This document shows positions 46,180 to 54,278 of a DNA stretch of 64,000 nt, piece by piece. This DNA comes from Pseudocolwellia sp048296855 (GTDB lineage Bacteria > Pseudomonadota > Gammaproteobacteria > Enterobacterales > Alteromonadaceae): assembly GCA_048296855.1 (NCBI GenBank), contig CP182631.1. One strand, written 5' to 3'. The position numbers and the translations under genes are program-made. Under the pieces are notes generated by a model, which was not told where the DNA came from, ran no database searches, and saw only the letters and a program-made list of their open reading frames with translations. The first letter of the stretch is position 1. Each line of letters starts with the position of its first letter.

Positions 46180-46215
46180 AAGCTAACTCTCTCCAACTTT
46201 GTAGATCGGCAAATA

Positions 46216-46728
46216 TTATTGCAAATCAGGTAAAATGCTTTGGGTTGTAATTAAAATATTATTTGAATGAGTGCTTTCACGCTTTTGTTTATGCATGTCG
46301 TCTTGGCGTTGTGAAACCATTTTAACGTTTCTTTCCTCAACGAGCTCTGAAAGCGAAATATTCTGTAAAAAATCTTCTATGCGTACGCTTAAATCTTCCC
46401 ATAATGAATGGGTTAAACATTGGTTACCACCTTGGCAGTTACCTTGTCCGGAACATTTAGTTGCATTAATGCTTTCATCAACCGCAAAAATAACGTCTGC
46501 TACAGCAATTTGAGCTGAACATCTACCTAAGCGATAACCACCACCAGGACCTCGCACGCTATTAACCAAACCATGTTTACGTAAACGCGAGAATAGCTGT
46601 TCTAAATACGACAATGAAATACCTTGTCGTTCAGATATGTCAGCTAATGATACAGGACCTGAAATGGCATGAATGGCAACATCAAGCATTGCGGTAACCG
46701 CATAACGCCCTTTTGAAGTCAGTTTCAT
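46216..46728 (-). CDS. iscR: Fe-S cluster-sensing Rrf2-family regulator IscR
   Basis: A 170-residue Rrf2-family regulator with winged helix (MKLTSKGRYAVTAMLDVAIH start) and cluster ligands Cys92, Cys98, Cys104 plus His107, at the same positions as in Escherichia coli. The start at 46728 is chosen because AGGAG lies seven bases before it and the longer frame adds no conserved sequence. In holo form it represses its own operon; three IscR type-1-like boxes lie directly upstream (46762-46867). Confidence 0.97.
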   Translation of the reverse strand: MKLTSKGRYAVTAMLDVAIHAISGPVSLADISERQGISLSYLEQLFSRLRKHGLVNSVRGPGGGYRLGRCSAQIAVADVIFAVDESINATKCSGQGNCQGGNQCLTHSLWEDLSVRIEDFLQNISLSELVEERNVKMVSQRQDDMHKQKRESTHSNNILITTQSILPDLQ

Positions 46729-46761
46729 TATGTTCTCCTGTATTTTTGCTGCGCATTTTAC

Positions 46762-46786
46762 ATAACCATGTAAAATAATCAACTAT
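46762..46786. promoter_or_regulatory. IscR type-1-like box, weak copy
   Basis: By eye this 25-base site matches 20 of 25 positions of the published IscR type 1 consensus (ATASYYGACTRWWWYAGTCR followed by RSTAT). It abuts the next box without a gap. Confidence 0.5.
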
Positions 46787-46811
46787 ATAACCAAGTAATT
46801 TAGTCAAGTAT
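46787..46811. promoter_or_regulatory. IscR type-1-like box overlapping the iscR promoter
   Basis: Matches 22 of 25 consensus positions, with the right half TAGTCAAGTAT exact. It overlaps the -10 element of the predicted iscR promoter, the position expected for repression. Confidence 0.75.
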
Positions 46812-46837
46812 TTTACGCGAGATAAAAATAGAGTCAA
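46810..46837 (-). promoter_or_regulatory. Predicted sigma-70 promoter of isc operon
   Basis: On the minus strand TTGACT (complement of 46832-46837) and TAAAAT (complement of 46810-46815) are 16 bases apart. It lies between IscR boxes, as in Escherichia coli. Confidence 0.6.
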
Positions 46838-46842
46838 CATAA

Positions 46843-46867
46843 ATACCTGAGTATTTTACTCAAGTAT
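46843..46867. promoter_or_regulatory. IscR type-1-like box, best match
   Basis: Matches 23 of 25 consensus positions; both halves (ATACCTGAGT and ACTCAAGTAT) form a near-perfect palindrome. It lies just upstream of the predicted -35 element. Confidence 0.75.
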
Positions 46868-46912
46868 TTATGTTTAGCATAATGGCTTACCCCAAATTAG
46901 GGTTAACTAATA

Positions 46913-47722
46913 TTATATTTCAGGATCGAAGGCAGTAACGATAGATTCTCTACGTTTTGCAGCTTCTTTTTCGTCTTCAACAAATTCACCAACACGTAAT
47001 TCAGGTAACGATTGCTGACAAACATTACCCCCGAGTTGATTCACTTCTTTACATAAATCTTCTACTTTGGTGTCCATTAAATGCATGTGATCTAATAAAC
47101 GTCCTATCGCTTTCGCGACAGGATCTGGATTATCGCCAGAGACAGCATAAGCATCGAAGCCAAATTTTTGCGCTGTTTTTTCTCGTTCAGACATTTCTGC
47201 TTCAGACTTCTTAATATTAACAATGCGGGCTGGTATACCAACCGCGGTTGCATTATCGGGTAAGTCTTTTACAACAACAGAGTTAGAGCCCACTTTGCCA
47301 CCATGACCAATAGTAATAGGCCCTAAAACTTTAGCTCCAGCTCCAATAACAACGTTATTACCTAGTGTAGGGTGGCGCTTACCTGCATTCCAACTTGTAC
47401 CACCTAAGGTAACACCGTGATATAACGTACAATCTTCACCAATTTCGGCGGTTTCACCAATCACAACACCCATACCATGATCAATAAAGAAACGTCTACC
47501 TAATGTTGCGCCCGGATGAATTTCAACACCCGTTAGCCAACGAGAAAAAGTTGATAATAAGCGAGCTATAAGTTTCCAATCAGCTTTCCATAACTTATGA
47601 CTTACCCTATGTATCCATATCGCATGCATGCCAGGGTAATTAGTTAAAACTTCAAACGAATTACGCGCTGCGGGATCTCTATCAAAGACGCTTTTAATGT
47701 CTTCTCTAATACGGCTAAACAT
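46913..47722 (-). CDS. cysE: Serine O-acetyltransferase CysE
   Basis: A 269-residue left-handed beta-helix hexapeptide acetyltransferase. Active-site and repeat motifs are present (GVEIHPGATLGRRFFIDHGM, GETAEIGEDCTLYHGVTLGG, GAGAKVLGPITIGHGGKVGS). It makes O-acetylserine from serine and acetyl-CoA for cysteine synthesis. It precedes the isc operon that consumes cysteine sulfur. The C-terminal tail is longer than needed for the fold and charged, as in many gammaproteobacterial homologues of this gene neighbourhood. Confidence 0.96.
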   Translation of the reverse strand: MFSRIREDIKSVFDRDPAARNSFEVLTNYPGMHAIWIHRVSHKLWKADWKLIARLLSTFSRWLTGVEIHPGATLGRRFFIDHGMGVVIGETAEIGEDCTLYHGVTLGGTSWNAGKRHPTLGNNVVIGAGAKVLGPITIGHGGKVGSNSVVVKDLPDNATAVGIPARIVNIKKSEAEMSEREKTAQKFGFDAYAVSGDNPDPVAKAIGRLLDHMHLMDTKVEDLCKEVNQLGGNVCQQSLPELRVGEFVEDEKEAAKRRESIVTAFDPEI

Positions 47723-47755
47723 ATTTTATCCTTTACTCTTAATGCTTTTTATCAA

Positions 47756-48535
47756 TTAGGCTTTATTTTTTGCTGCGCGTTCTACTGACGCTAACATACC
47801 GCGTAACATTTTAACTTCTTTGTTATCGGGTCTTGCACGATTTAATAAGCGTCTTAATTTTGTCATCACTAAACCTGGATGGCTTGGCACAATAAATCCT
47901 GTTGCTTTTAAAGCATCCTCGAAATGTTGATATAAACGTTCAGTTTCTTCTAATACTGGGTACTCTTCATCTTCTTCAACATTTGTTGCTTTAACTAAAA
48001 CATTATTATGCTTTTGGTTTTCAAGCGCTAAATAGCTCATACGAACTTCATAACTTAGTGTTTGAACCGCCATAGCTAAGTTCAATGAGCTGTATTCAGG
48101 ATTTGCAGGTATCTGTACATGAAAGTGACACAGTTGTAGTTCATCGTTTGTTAAACCACTACTTTCACGACCAAAGACAAGAGCTACAGGAAAGTTATGT
48201 GCTTCTTCAATCAGCTTTTCACCACAACCTCTTGGTTCTAACATTGGCCATGGTAATGTTCTTGAACGCGCACTTGTACCTACAACTAAACCACAGTCAG
48301 TAATAGCTTCTTCTAGTGTGCTAACCACTTTAGCATTGGCTAAAACATCTGATGCACCTGCAGATAAAGCTTGAGCTTGACCATTTGGCATCTCAATCGG
48401 GTCAACTAAAACGAGTTGACTTAACCCCATTGTTTTCATTGCTCGAGCGGCAGAACCAATATTTCGACAATCTGACGTGTTCACTAAAACAATACGTACG
48501 TTATCTAACAAACTTCCTAAAGAAGGATCTAACAT
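47756..48535 (-). CDS. trmJ: tRNA (cytidine/uridine-2'-O)-methyltransferase TrmJ
   Basis: A 259-residue SPOUT-class methyltransferase with the motifs NTSDCRNIGSAARAMKTMGL, FGRESSGLTNDEL and PANPEYSSLNLAMAVQTLSY (trefoil-knot SAM-binding). It methylates the ribose at position 32 of several tRNAs. It is divergent from suhB and 33 bases upstream of cysE, an arrangement common to gammaproteobacteria. Confidence 0.96.
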   Translation of the reverse strand: MLDPSLGSLLDNVRIVLVNTSDCRNIGSAARAMKTMGLSQLVLVDPIEMPNGQAQALSAGASDVLANAKVVSTLEEAITDCGLVVGTSARSRTLPWPMLEPRGCGEKLIEEAHNFPVALVFGRESSGLTNDELQLCHFHVQIPANPEYSSLNLAMAVQTLSYEVRMSYLALENQKHNNVLVKATNVEEDEEYPVLEETERLYQHFEDALKATGFIVPSHPGLVMTKLRRLLNRARPDNKEVKMLRGMLASVERAAKNKA

Positions 48536-48838
48536 TATTTTTTACTCTCAAAATTTGGGGTAATTTATATAAAATTAAAGACCGTGATTTATTCTTTTTA
48601 ACTTCACAAATGATAGATAGTGAAAATCTGAATATAAATTATCTATCTAGACGTCTAAAACTATAAAATAATTTTATCACAGAACCTTTCACTTGTACTG
48701 AGAAAAATCATCTTGTTTCATCCCTTTGATTAGCGCAAAACAATCTGATTTATGTCGTTAAATTATAATTAACACGGTATTGCTCAACATAAAATTCCGC
48801 GCCAGTGAATTTTGGTCGCCATCTAGTATTTATTTTGC

Positions 48839-48850
48839 TATACTTCGCGC
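48839..48850 (+). promoter_or_regulatory. Extended -10 suhB promoter with GC-rich discriminator
   Basis: TGCTATACT gives an extended -10 (TATACT at 48839-48844) followed directly by the GC-rich TCGCGCCGC, unusual in this AT-rich genome and typical of growth-rate- or stringently controlled promoters. No good -35 was found. The rest of the 386-base trmJ-suhB gap shows nothing else clear. Confidence 0.5.
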
Positions 48851-48921
48851 CGCTTGATTTTCGCTCTGCGTTCAAGTTTCTCGTTCTTTTAAAATGCTGT
48901 TTATAAAATAAGGTAGTTGTT

Positions 48922-49725
48922 ATGCATCCTATGCTTAATATCGCTATACGTGCGTCTCGTGTGGCTGGAAAAGTAGTTGTTCGTGCTTTTGAACAAGTTG
49001 ATAAAATTGAAGTTCAATCTAAAGGCACAAATGATTTTGTGACTAACATTGATGTAAGCGCTGAAGAAGCTATTATTGAAACGATTCGTAAGTCTTACCC
49101 TGATCACACAATTATTGGTGAAGAAAGCGGTATATTAAAAGGTAAAGACGATGACTACCAATGGATTATTGACCCGCTTGATGGCACAGCTAATTTTATA
49201 AAAGGCATTCCTCACTTTGCAGTTTCTATCGCATTAAAAGTAAAAGGTAAGTTAGACCAAGCAGTAATATACGATCCTATTCGTGGAGAGTTATTTACAG
49301 CAAGCCGCGGTAAAGGCGCACAACTAAACAACTTTAAAATTAGAGTTAAAGCAAATAAAGAACTAGGCGGCACTGTACTAGCGACTGGTTTCCCGTTTAA
49401 ATGTAAGCAACACACAGATGCTTACTTAAATATTTTTAAATCATTATTTATGAAAACAGCAGACATACGTCGTGCAGGCTCTCCAGCACTCGATTTAGCT
49501 TATGTAGCTGCTGGCCGTATTGATGGTTTTTTCGAAATTGGTTTAAAACCATGGAATTCAGCTGCTGGTGAATTATTAGTGATTGAAGCCGGCGGATTAG
49601 TAACAGACTTTACGGGTGGTCATAATCACACATCGTCAGGCAATATTGTTGCTGCTAGCCCAAGATTAGCAAAAGAAATTTTACAAGACATGCGTCCTCA
49701 ATTAGGTGAAGCATTAAATAAATAA
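48922..49725 (+). CDS. suhB: Inositol-1-monophosphatase family protein SuhB
   Basis: A 267-residue protein, the same length as Escherichia coli SuhB. Metal-site motifs GEESG and DPLDGTANFIKGIPHFAVSI are intact. The third motif, normally W-D-x-A-A-G, reads PWNSAAGEL with Asn212 in place of the metal-binding Asp, which could weaken phosphatase activity. SuhB also acts in rRNA antitermination with NusA/NusG, a role that does not need catalysis. AAGG precedes the ATG. Strong terminator at 49763. Confidence 0.95.
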   Translation: MHPMLNIAIRASRVAGKVVVRAFEQVDKIEVQSKGTNDFVTNIDVSAEEAIIETIRKSYPDHTIIGEESGILKGKDDDYQWIIDPLDGTANFIKGIPHFAVSIALKVKGKLDQAVIYDPIRGELFTASRGKGAQLNNFKIRVKANKELGGTVLATGFPFKCKQHTDAYLNIFKSLFMKTADIRRAGSPALDLAYVAAGRIDGFFEIGLKPWNSAAGELLVIEAGGLVTDFTGGHNHTSSGNIVAASPRLAKEILQDMRPQLGEALNK

Positions 49726-49762
49726 TTTACCTTATTGATTAAAGAACGAGTAAAAAGACACA

Positions 49763-49801
49763 AAAAAAGGCTAAAGAAGATATTCTTCTTTAGCCTTTTT
49801 T
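49763..49801. terminator. Strong bidirectional terminator between suhB and TPR gene
   Basis: An 18-bp perfect stem with three-base loop TAT; the core GGCTAAAGAAGA pairs with its complement, with A-run and T-run flanks. It serves suhB (plus) and the TonB-system operon (minus). Confidence 0.92.
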
Positions 49802-49871
49802 CTGTTTAAATTTAAGTGCTATACCGAGTTGTTCAATATGTTATTTAAATTGATATGAGTGATATTTATTT

Positions 49872-51179
49872 TTACTCATTTAACATCGCTAATTGCATTT
49901 CTGCACTTTGCTCACGCTTAACGTATTGATACCATTGTTCCGCTGTTTTTGCCGACTCTTTTAACTTTTGGGCATCAGCAAATGCAGTTAAAGACGCATC
50001 AAACTTCTTTAAGTTAAAGTTAGACATGCCAATCACTAAATGCATGTTCCCTAAACGATCGACCCCACCACGTTTAATGGCTTTTTTAGCTGACGCTATT
50101 GCAAGATCCCACTTTTCTAAATTCAAGTACGATTGTGCTAAGAAAGCGTCAAACTTACCTGTTTCTGCAATTTCAGAAGCTTTAACTAATACAGGAATAG
50201 CTTTTTCGTCATTTTTAGCAGAAATATAAGATTGAGCCAGCATATCTAAATACTTTTCTTCTGCTGCTACTTGTCCTTTATCTATAGCAGTAGAAAGTAG
50301 TTTAGCGGCTTTATATGGTACGCCATGAAAACGATACAATTGCACTAAAGTAATAATATCTTGTGATGAAGTAACGTAACCGGCTTGATATGCACTTTCC
50401 ATAACCGCAAGTTGTTTTTCTTCTTCACCTATTTCACCGTACATACCACTTAACTGTATCCAATATTTAGGTTTATCGTGAAAACGCACTAAATCTTCAA
50501 TCACCTTTACAACATTTTCAGGTTGCTTAAGTTCATAGTAATTTGCACGTTGTAAAATAAACCAGTTTTCTTTAGGCACTTCGTCTTTAGAAAGAGAAAG
50601 TTCAACGGCTTCATTTACATATTTTAGTGAATTTTTGTAATCTTTATTTTGGTAATAGATTTGTGCAAATAATACTTGTTGTGTACTGGTTAACGGCTTA
50701 GCGTTAATTTTTTTCCACTGTCCTAAATACTTTAACGATTGATTATAATCTTGTTGCTGCATAGATAATTGCGCTAAAGAATATAAAGTTGATGTACGTA
50801 AAGTAAGAGGAATCGCTTCTTCAGCGATAACTTTTTCAAAGCTTTCAATAGCTAAAGGTAAGTTGTCACTACCGTAATACATAAAACCATAAAAGTTCCA
50901 TAACATGGCTTGCTCGTAGCTATTTAAACTACTAATGCGATCTTTTACTTCGTCGAGAACTTCTAGCCCTTCTTTCTTGTTGCCTTCATCAGCCAGCTTT
51001 TGTGCACGAGCTAATTGCGAATAAACACGATTACGCATGGCGGGGACTTTAACAGTTTCAGTACTTTGCGCTTTTTCTTCTGCCTGCGCTACCGCTCCAC
51101 CAAGTTCATTGGGTATGAAACTCGCCGTACTAAAAAGTACTGCTGCTGAAATTAAAGATAATGATAATTTTTTAATCAT
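49872..51179 (-). CDS. Periplasmic TPR protein of the TonB2-type operon
   Basis: A 435-residue exported protein with signal peptide (about 1-33, ending VAQAEE) and tandem tetratricopeptide repeats over about 60-410 (for example LWNFYGFMYYGSDNLPLAIE and SLYNLA-type blocks). In related marine bacteria this TPR protein closes the DUF3450-ttpC-exbB-exbD-tonB operon; it probably helps assemble or couple the TonB complex in the periplasm. The gene starts nine bases after tonB ends. Its molecular role is not established. Confidence 0.88.
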   Translation of the reverse strand: MIKKLSLSLISAAVLFSTASFIPNELGGAVAQAEEKAQSTETVKVPAMRNRVYSQLARAQKLADEGNKKEGLEVLDEVKDRISSLNSYEQAMLWNFYGFMYYGSDNLPLAIESFEKVIAEEAIPLTLRTSTLYSLAQLSMQQQDYNQSLKYLGQWKKINAKPLTSTQQVLFAQIYYQNKDYKNSLKYVNEAVELSLSKDEVPKENWFILQRANYYELKQPENVVKVIEDLVRFHDKPKYWIQLSGMYGEIGEEEKQLAVMESAYQAGYVTSSQDIITLVQLYRFHGVPYKAAKLLSTAIDKGQVAAEEKYLDMLAQSYISAKNDEKAIPVLVKASEIAETGKFDAFLAQSYLNLEKWDLAIASAKKAIKRGGVDRLGNMHLVIGMSNFNLKKFDASLTAFADAQKLKESAKTAEQWYQYVKREQSAEMQLAMLNE

Positions 51180-51187
51180 AATGTCTC

Positions 51188-51808
51188 CTAACCGTCTATT
51201 TGGAACGATATTTTATTTTGTACGCCAGCGACTTCCATAGCGACACCGTCAACAACGCGCGGCTTGTATTTAAATTTAAGTGCTGCGTCCATTGCTGCTT
51301 GGTCAAAAATGCTTTCTGGGTTTGATTCAACCACTTTAGCGTCTCGCACTGAGCCATTTTTAGTTACAACAAACTCTACAATTACGTAACCTTCAATACC
51401 TCTTGATTGTGCTCTTCGTGGATAAATAGGCGCCACTTTAACAATAGGTAAATAATCTCCATCACCTGTATCTAAACTTAACCCACCGCCTAAAGCCGTA
51501 TCCGCTTGTACATTGGCTGCAAAACTTGTACTTACTGCATCGGCATTAGGGTTAGCTTGTTGCATTTGTGGTTGCTCCATTGGTGGTGGAGGCGTTTTAG
51601 GTTTAGCCGGCTTTTGTGGTTTACGTTCTTTCTTAGTTACGTCTTGCTCTTTCTTTAATCGAATAAAGTCTAGTACGTTACCTCTTGGTGCTTCGGTTAA
51701 TGCATTGTTACCGCCAGAAATAAGCGCCTGCATTCCCCACAGTAAAGCAAAGGTAACAACAACAGCGAAAGATAAGCCAAATAAATAACGGCCACTTTTA
51801 TTCATCAT
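51188..51808 (-). CDS. TonB2-type energy transducer
   Basis: A 206-residue TonB protein: N-terminal membrane anchor (about residues 8-30), proline/lysine-rich linker (KPAKPKTPPPPMEQPQMQQ) and C-terminal TonB domain (YPRRAQSRGIEGYVIVEFVV, KFKYKPRVVDG). It is shorter than TonB1, as usual for the TtpC-linked type. It delivers the energy of the ExbB-ExbD complex to TonB-dependent receptors such as the one at 1 kb. It follows exbD by two bases. Confidence 0.93.
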   Translation of the reverse strand: MMNKSGRYLFGLSFAVVVTFALLWGMQALISGGNNALTEAPRGNVLDFIRLKKEQDVTKKERKPQKPAKPKTPPPPMEQPQMQQANPNADAVSTSFAANVQADTALGGGLSLDTGDGDYLPIVKVAPIYPRRAQSRGIEGYVIVEFVVTKNGSVRDAKVVESNPESIFDQAAMDAALKFKYKPRVVDGVAMEVAGVQNKISFQIDG

Positions 51809-51810
51809 GG

Positions 51811-52224
51811 TTAGGCCTCTTGCGCCGCAATTGAAACATCGTAAACACCAGCTGCACGAGCTGAATCCATTACTTTTATTAATACGTCTGTTGTTGCTTT
51901 TTTATCGGCTTGAATAACCACCGTACCTTGTGGATTTTCAGCTTTTAAACGTTCTATGTTGGCTTGTACAGCACGAACATCTACACGACGTTTATTGATC
52001 CAAATTTCACCTTTGTCACTGATGGCAACTAATATATTTGCTCGTTCTTTTTTAACGGCGGTTGCTGCTTCAGGTCGGTTTACTTCAATGCCGGCTTCTT
52101 TTACAAATGAAGCGGTTACAATGAAGAAAATTAATAGAATAAAAACAACATCTAGCATAGGCGTCATGTTAATTTCTTCTGCTTCTTCTTGCTCTTGCAA
52201 TACTTGTGATAATTGAGAACGCAT
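51811..52224 (-). CDS. exbD: ExbD-family proton-channel subunit
   Basis: A 137-residue protein with one N-terminal membrane helix bearing the essential Asp (MTPMLDVVFILLIFFIVTAS) and a small periplasmic domain (GTVVIQADKKATTDVLIKVM). With ExbB it forms the proton-driven motor for TonB. Gene order places it between exbB and tonB. Confidence 0.95.
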   Translation of the reverse strand: MRSQLSQVLQEQEEAEEINMTPMLDVVFILLIFFIVTASFVKEAGIEVNRPEAATAVKKERANILVAISDKGEIWINKRRVDVRAVQANIERLKAENPQGTVVIQADKKATTDVLIKVMDSARAAGVYDVSIAAQEA

Positions 52225-52339
52225 CTTTTTACCTTACTGTAAACTTTTTATGTAAATCTCCTTGAGATCATTACCAAGGAGTATTCATTATTTCCTACGG
52301 CTTGAATTAATTCAGCCAAGTAGAGTTAAAATTTTTAAA

Positions 52340-52867
52340 TTAATGAGCCAATGGCAAACTATCTTCAAGCTGTTGAGTTCTGCGTTTGATCTTGCGTTGT
52401 AACCAAGTAACAACAAAAACACCCGATAATGAACCCACCATGCCAGCCATTGTTGGAATAGTTGCTCTTGAAACACCTGACGCCATAGAGCGTGCATTAC
52501 CACTACCCGAAATAGCCATAACATCAAATACTTCAATCATGCCAGTTACTGTTCCTAATAATCCTAATAACGGACATAAAACCACTAAACTTTGAATAAG
52601 CGCGACATTTTGCTTTAGCATTTCAGTCACTCTTGAAACATTGGCTATTTTAATTTGTTCAGCACTCCATGAGCTTTTATCTGTTCTTTTTTCCCAACGT
52701 TGAACTATGTCGGCTTTTACGTATTTATAGCTACGTAAAAAGAAATACATGCGTTCAAATATTAAGAGCCACATCAAACAAATAACAAAAGCGATAACGG
52801 TGAGCACTTGCCCACCTGTATCAAGAAACTCACGAATGCTATTCATCATTTCGATGAATAAAATCAT
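52340..52867 (-). CDS. exbB: ExbB2-type MotA/TolQ/ExbB proton-channel subunit
   Basis: A 175-residue protein with three membrane helices (about residues 18-38, 90-115 and 133-155) and the conserved QSLVVLCPLLGLLGTVTGMI segment. It is the short TonB2-type ExbB. GGAG in the end of ttpC lies eight bases before its ATG. Works with ExbD and the TtpC-like protein. Confidence 0.93.
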   Translation of the reverse strand: MILFIEMMNSIREFLDTGGQVLTVIAFVICLMWLLIFERMYFFLRSYKYVKADIVQRWEKRTDKSSWSAEQIKIANVSRVTEMLKQNVALIQSLVVLCPLLGLLGTVTGMIEVFDVMAISGSGNARSMASGVSRATIPTMAGMVGSLSGVFVVTWLQRKIKRRTQQLEDSLPLAH

Positions 52868-52870
52868 GAT

Positions 52871-54256
52871 TTACGCTCCTTTACCTGTATTTTCATCTTC
52901 AAAACGCTCAGCAAGAATACCAGCACTTTGATGTTGTAAAATATTAATAATGCCACGGCTACGCGTGTTTAAGATGGTAGAAATAAATACCATTGGAATA
53001 GCAACAACCAAACCTAATACCGTGGTAACAAGTGCTTGCGAAATACCGCCAGCCATAAGTTTAGGGTCGCCTGTACCAAATAACGTGATTGCTTGGAAGG
53101 TGTTGATCATACCCACAACTGTACCCAGTAAGCCGATAAGTGGCGCAACAACGGAAATAATTTTAATAAAAGTTAAGCGTGTAGTAAGTACCGGAACTTC
53201 TTGCAGTATACGTTCAGAAAGCTTGAGCTCTAACGTTTCAGCATCTGAACTCTTGTTTTCGTCTTTAACTAACATAACGCGACCAAGTGGGTTGTTTTTA
53301 GACGCTGTAGTGTTTTTAAGTTGGCTGTTAACTTTACCACCAATAATGGTTAATGAGATAAAACGCTCTACACCAATGAGTAAACCAATTAAGCCTATCG
53401 CTAAAATCACATAACCCACTGAACCACCTTGGTCTACGCGCTCTTGAAGGTTCGGAGCTTGTACAAGTAAACCTAAAATTGAACCACCTGTTGGGTCTAA
53501 AGCAAAAGGTACAACGCCTGATGTATTAGATGTTAATTCTGCTGCGCTTGCTAAATACCGATCTGAAGGTTGTCTCATTAATTCAACAACACTACCTGTT
53601 TCGTCTACATATTCTAAGTATTTGCCATCAGAAATTAAGTTAAAACCGCCCACTCGAACAACATCTGTTTTTAATTTTTCGCCGTTTGCTGTAACCACTT
53701 CACGACTAAATTTATGTACTTTACCGCTTTGCGTCATTTCACGTTGTAGTTCAAACCACAGGCGTTCAATTTCTTCGATTGAGGCTAATTTTGAAGAAGA
53801 TCCCATGCTTTGAGCAAAATCATCTAAAAACACGCCACGGTCTGCTATTTGAGCCGAAATTACAGAGGTTTGAAATTTACTTCTTGTATCACCAGCAACT
53901 TGCTGAAGTACACCAAACAGCTCTTTTAATTCACCCATGCGTTTCGTTAACGCTTCTGATTTATTTGCTAATTCAATTTCGTTATCTTGAAATGTTGCTT
54001 CTAATTCAGCACTTACCTTGACTTCATTATCACGTATATTTTTAGCTTGTTTAAGTAAGTTTTCTTGCTCTGACTTTTTAGCATTAAACTCAGCCTCACG
54101 TGCTGTATTTTGTTTGGTTTGAGCAATTTTACCTTGTTCAAGTTGCTTTAATAATTCATCTAATGATGAAGCATCCTGAGCACTTGCGCTTGTTGTTATA
54201 CTTGTAACTGATAGAGCTAATACAACCAGTGAAAAAAGTTGGCTTAATTTTTTCAT
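52871..54256 (-). CDS. ttpC: TtpC-like MotA/TolQ/ExbB proton-channel protein with periplasmic coiled coil
   Basis: A 461-residue protein: signal peptide (about 1-26, TTSASAQ), periplasmic coiled coil (about 30-130) and globular part, then three membrane helices with an ExbB-like core (VAPLIGLLGTVVGMINTFQA). It matches TtpC, the fourth component needed by TonB2 systems of Vibrio and relatives. It is second in the operon, 22 bases after the DUF3450 gene, and is three bases from exbB. Confidence 0.92.
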   Translation of the reverse strand: MKKLSQLFSLVVLALSVTSITTSASAQDASSLDELLKQLEQGKIAQTKQNTAREAEFNAKKSEQENLLKQAKNIRDNEVKVSAELEATFQDNEIELANKSEALTKRMGELKELFGVLQQVAGDTRSKFQTSVISAQIADRGVFLDDFAQSMGSSSKLASIEEIERLWFELQREMTQSGKVHKFSREVVTANGEKLKTDVVRVGGFNLISDGKYLEYVDETGSVVELMRQPSDRYLASAAELTSNTSGVVPFALDPTGGSILGLLVQAPNLQERVDQGGSVGYVILAIGLIGLLIGVERFISLTIIGGKVNSQLKNTTASKNNPLGRVMLVKDENKSSDAETLELKLSERILQEVPVLTTRLTFIKIISVVAPLIGLLGTVVGMINTFQAITLFGTGDPKLMAGGISQALVTTVLGLVVAIPMVFISTILNTRSRGIINILQHQSAGILAERFEDENTGKGA

Positions 54257-54278
54257 TTTATAATTCCTATTACCGTAC

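Noticed and set aside
48352..48666. 104-residue plus-strand frame spanning the trmJ start
   Set aside because: It overlaps the conserved trmJ coding region on the other strand, has no family-like motif or ribosome-binding site, and is rich in residues typical of a shadow frame.
52312..52536. 74-residue minus-strand frame within exbB
   Set aside because: It is an alternative frame of exbB on the same strand, without a start signal or recognisable motif.
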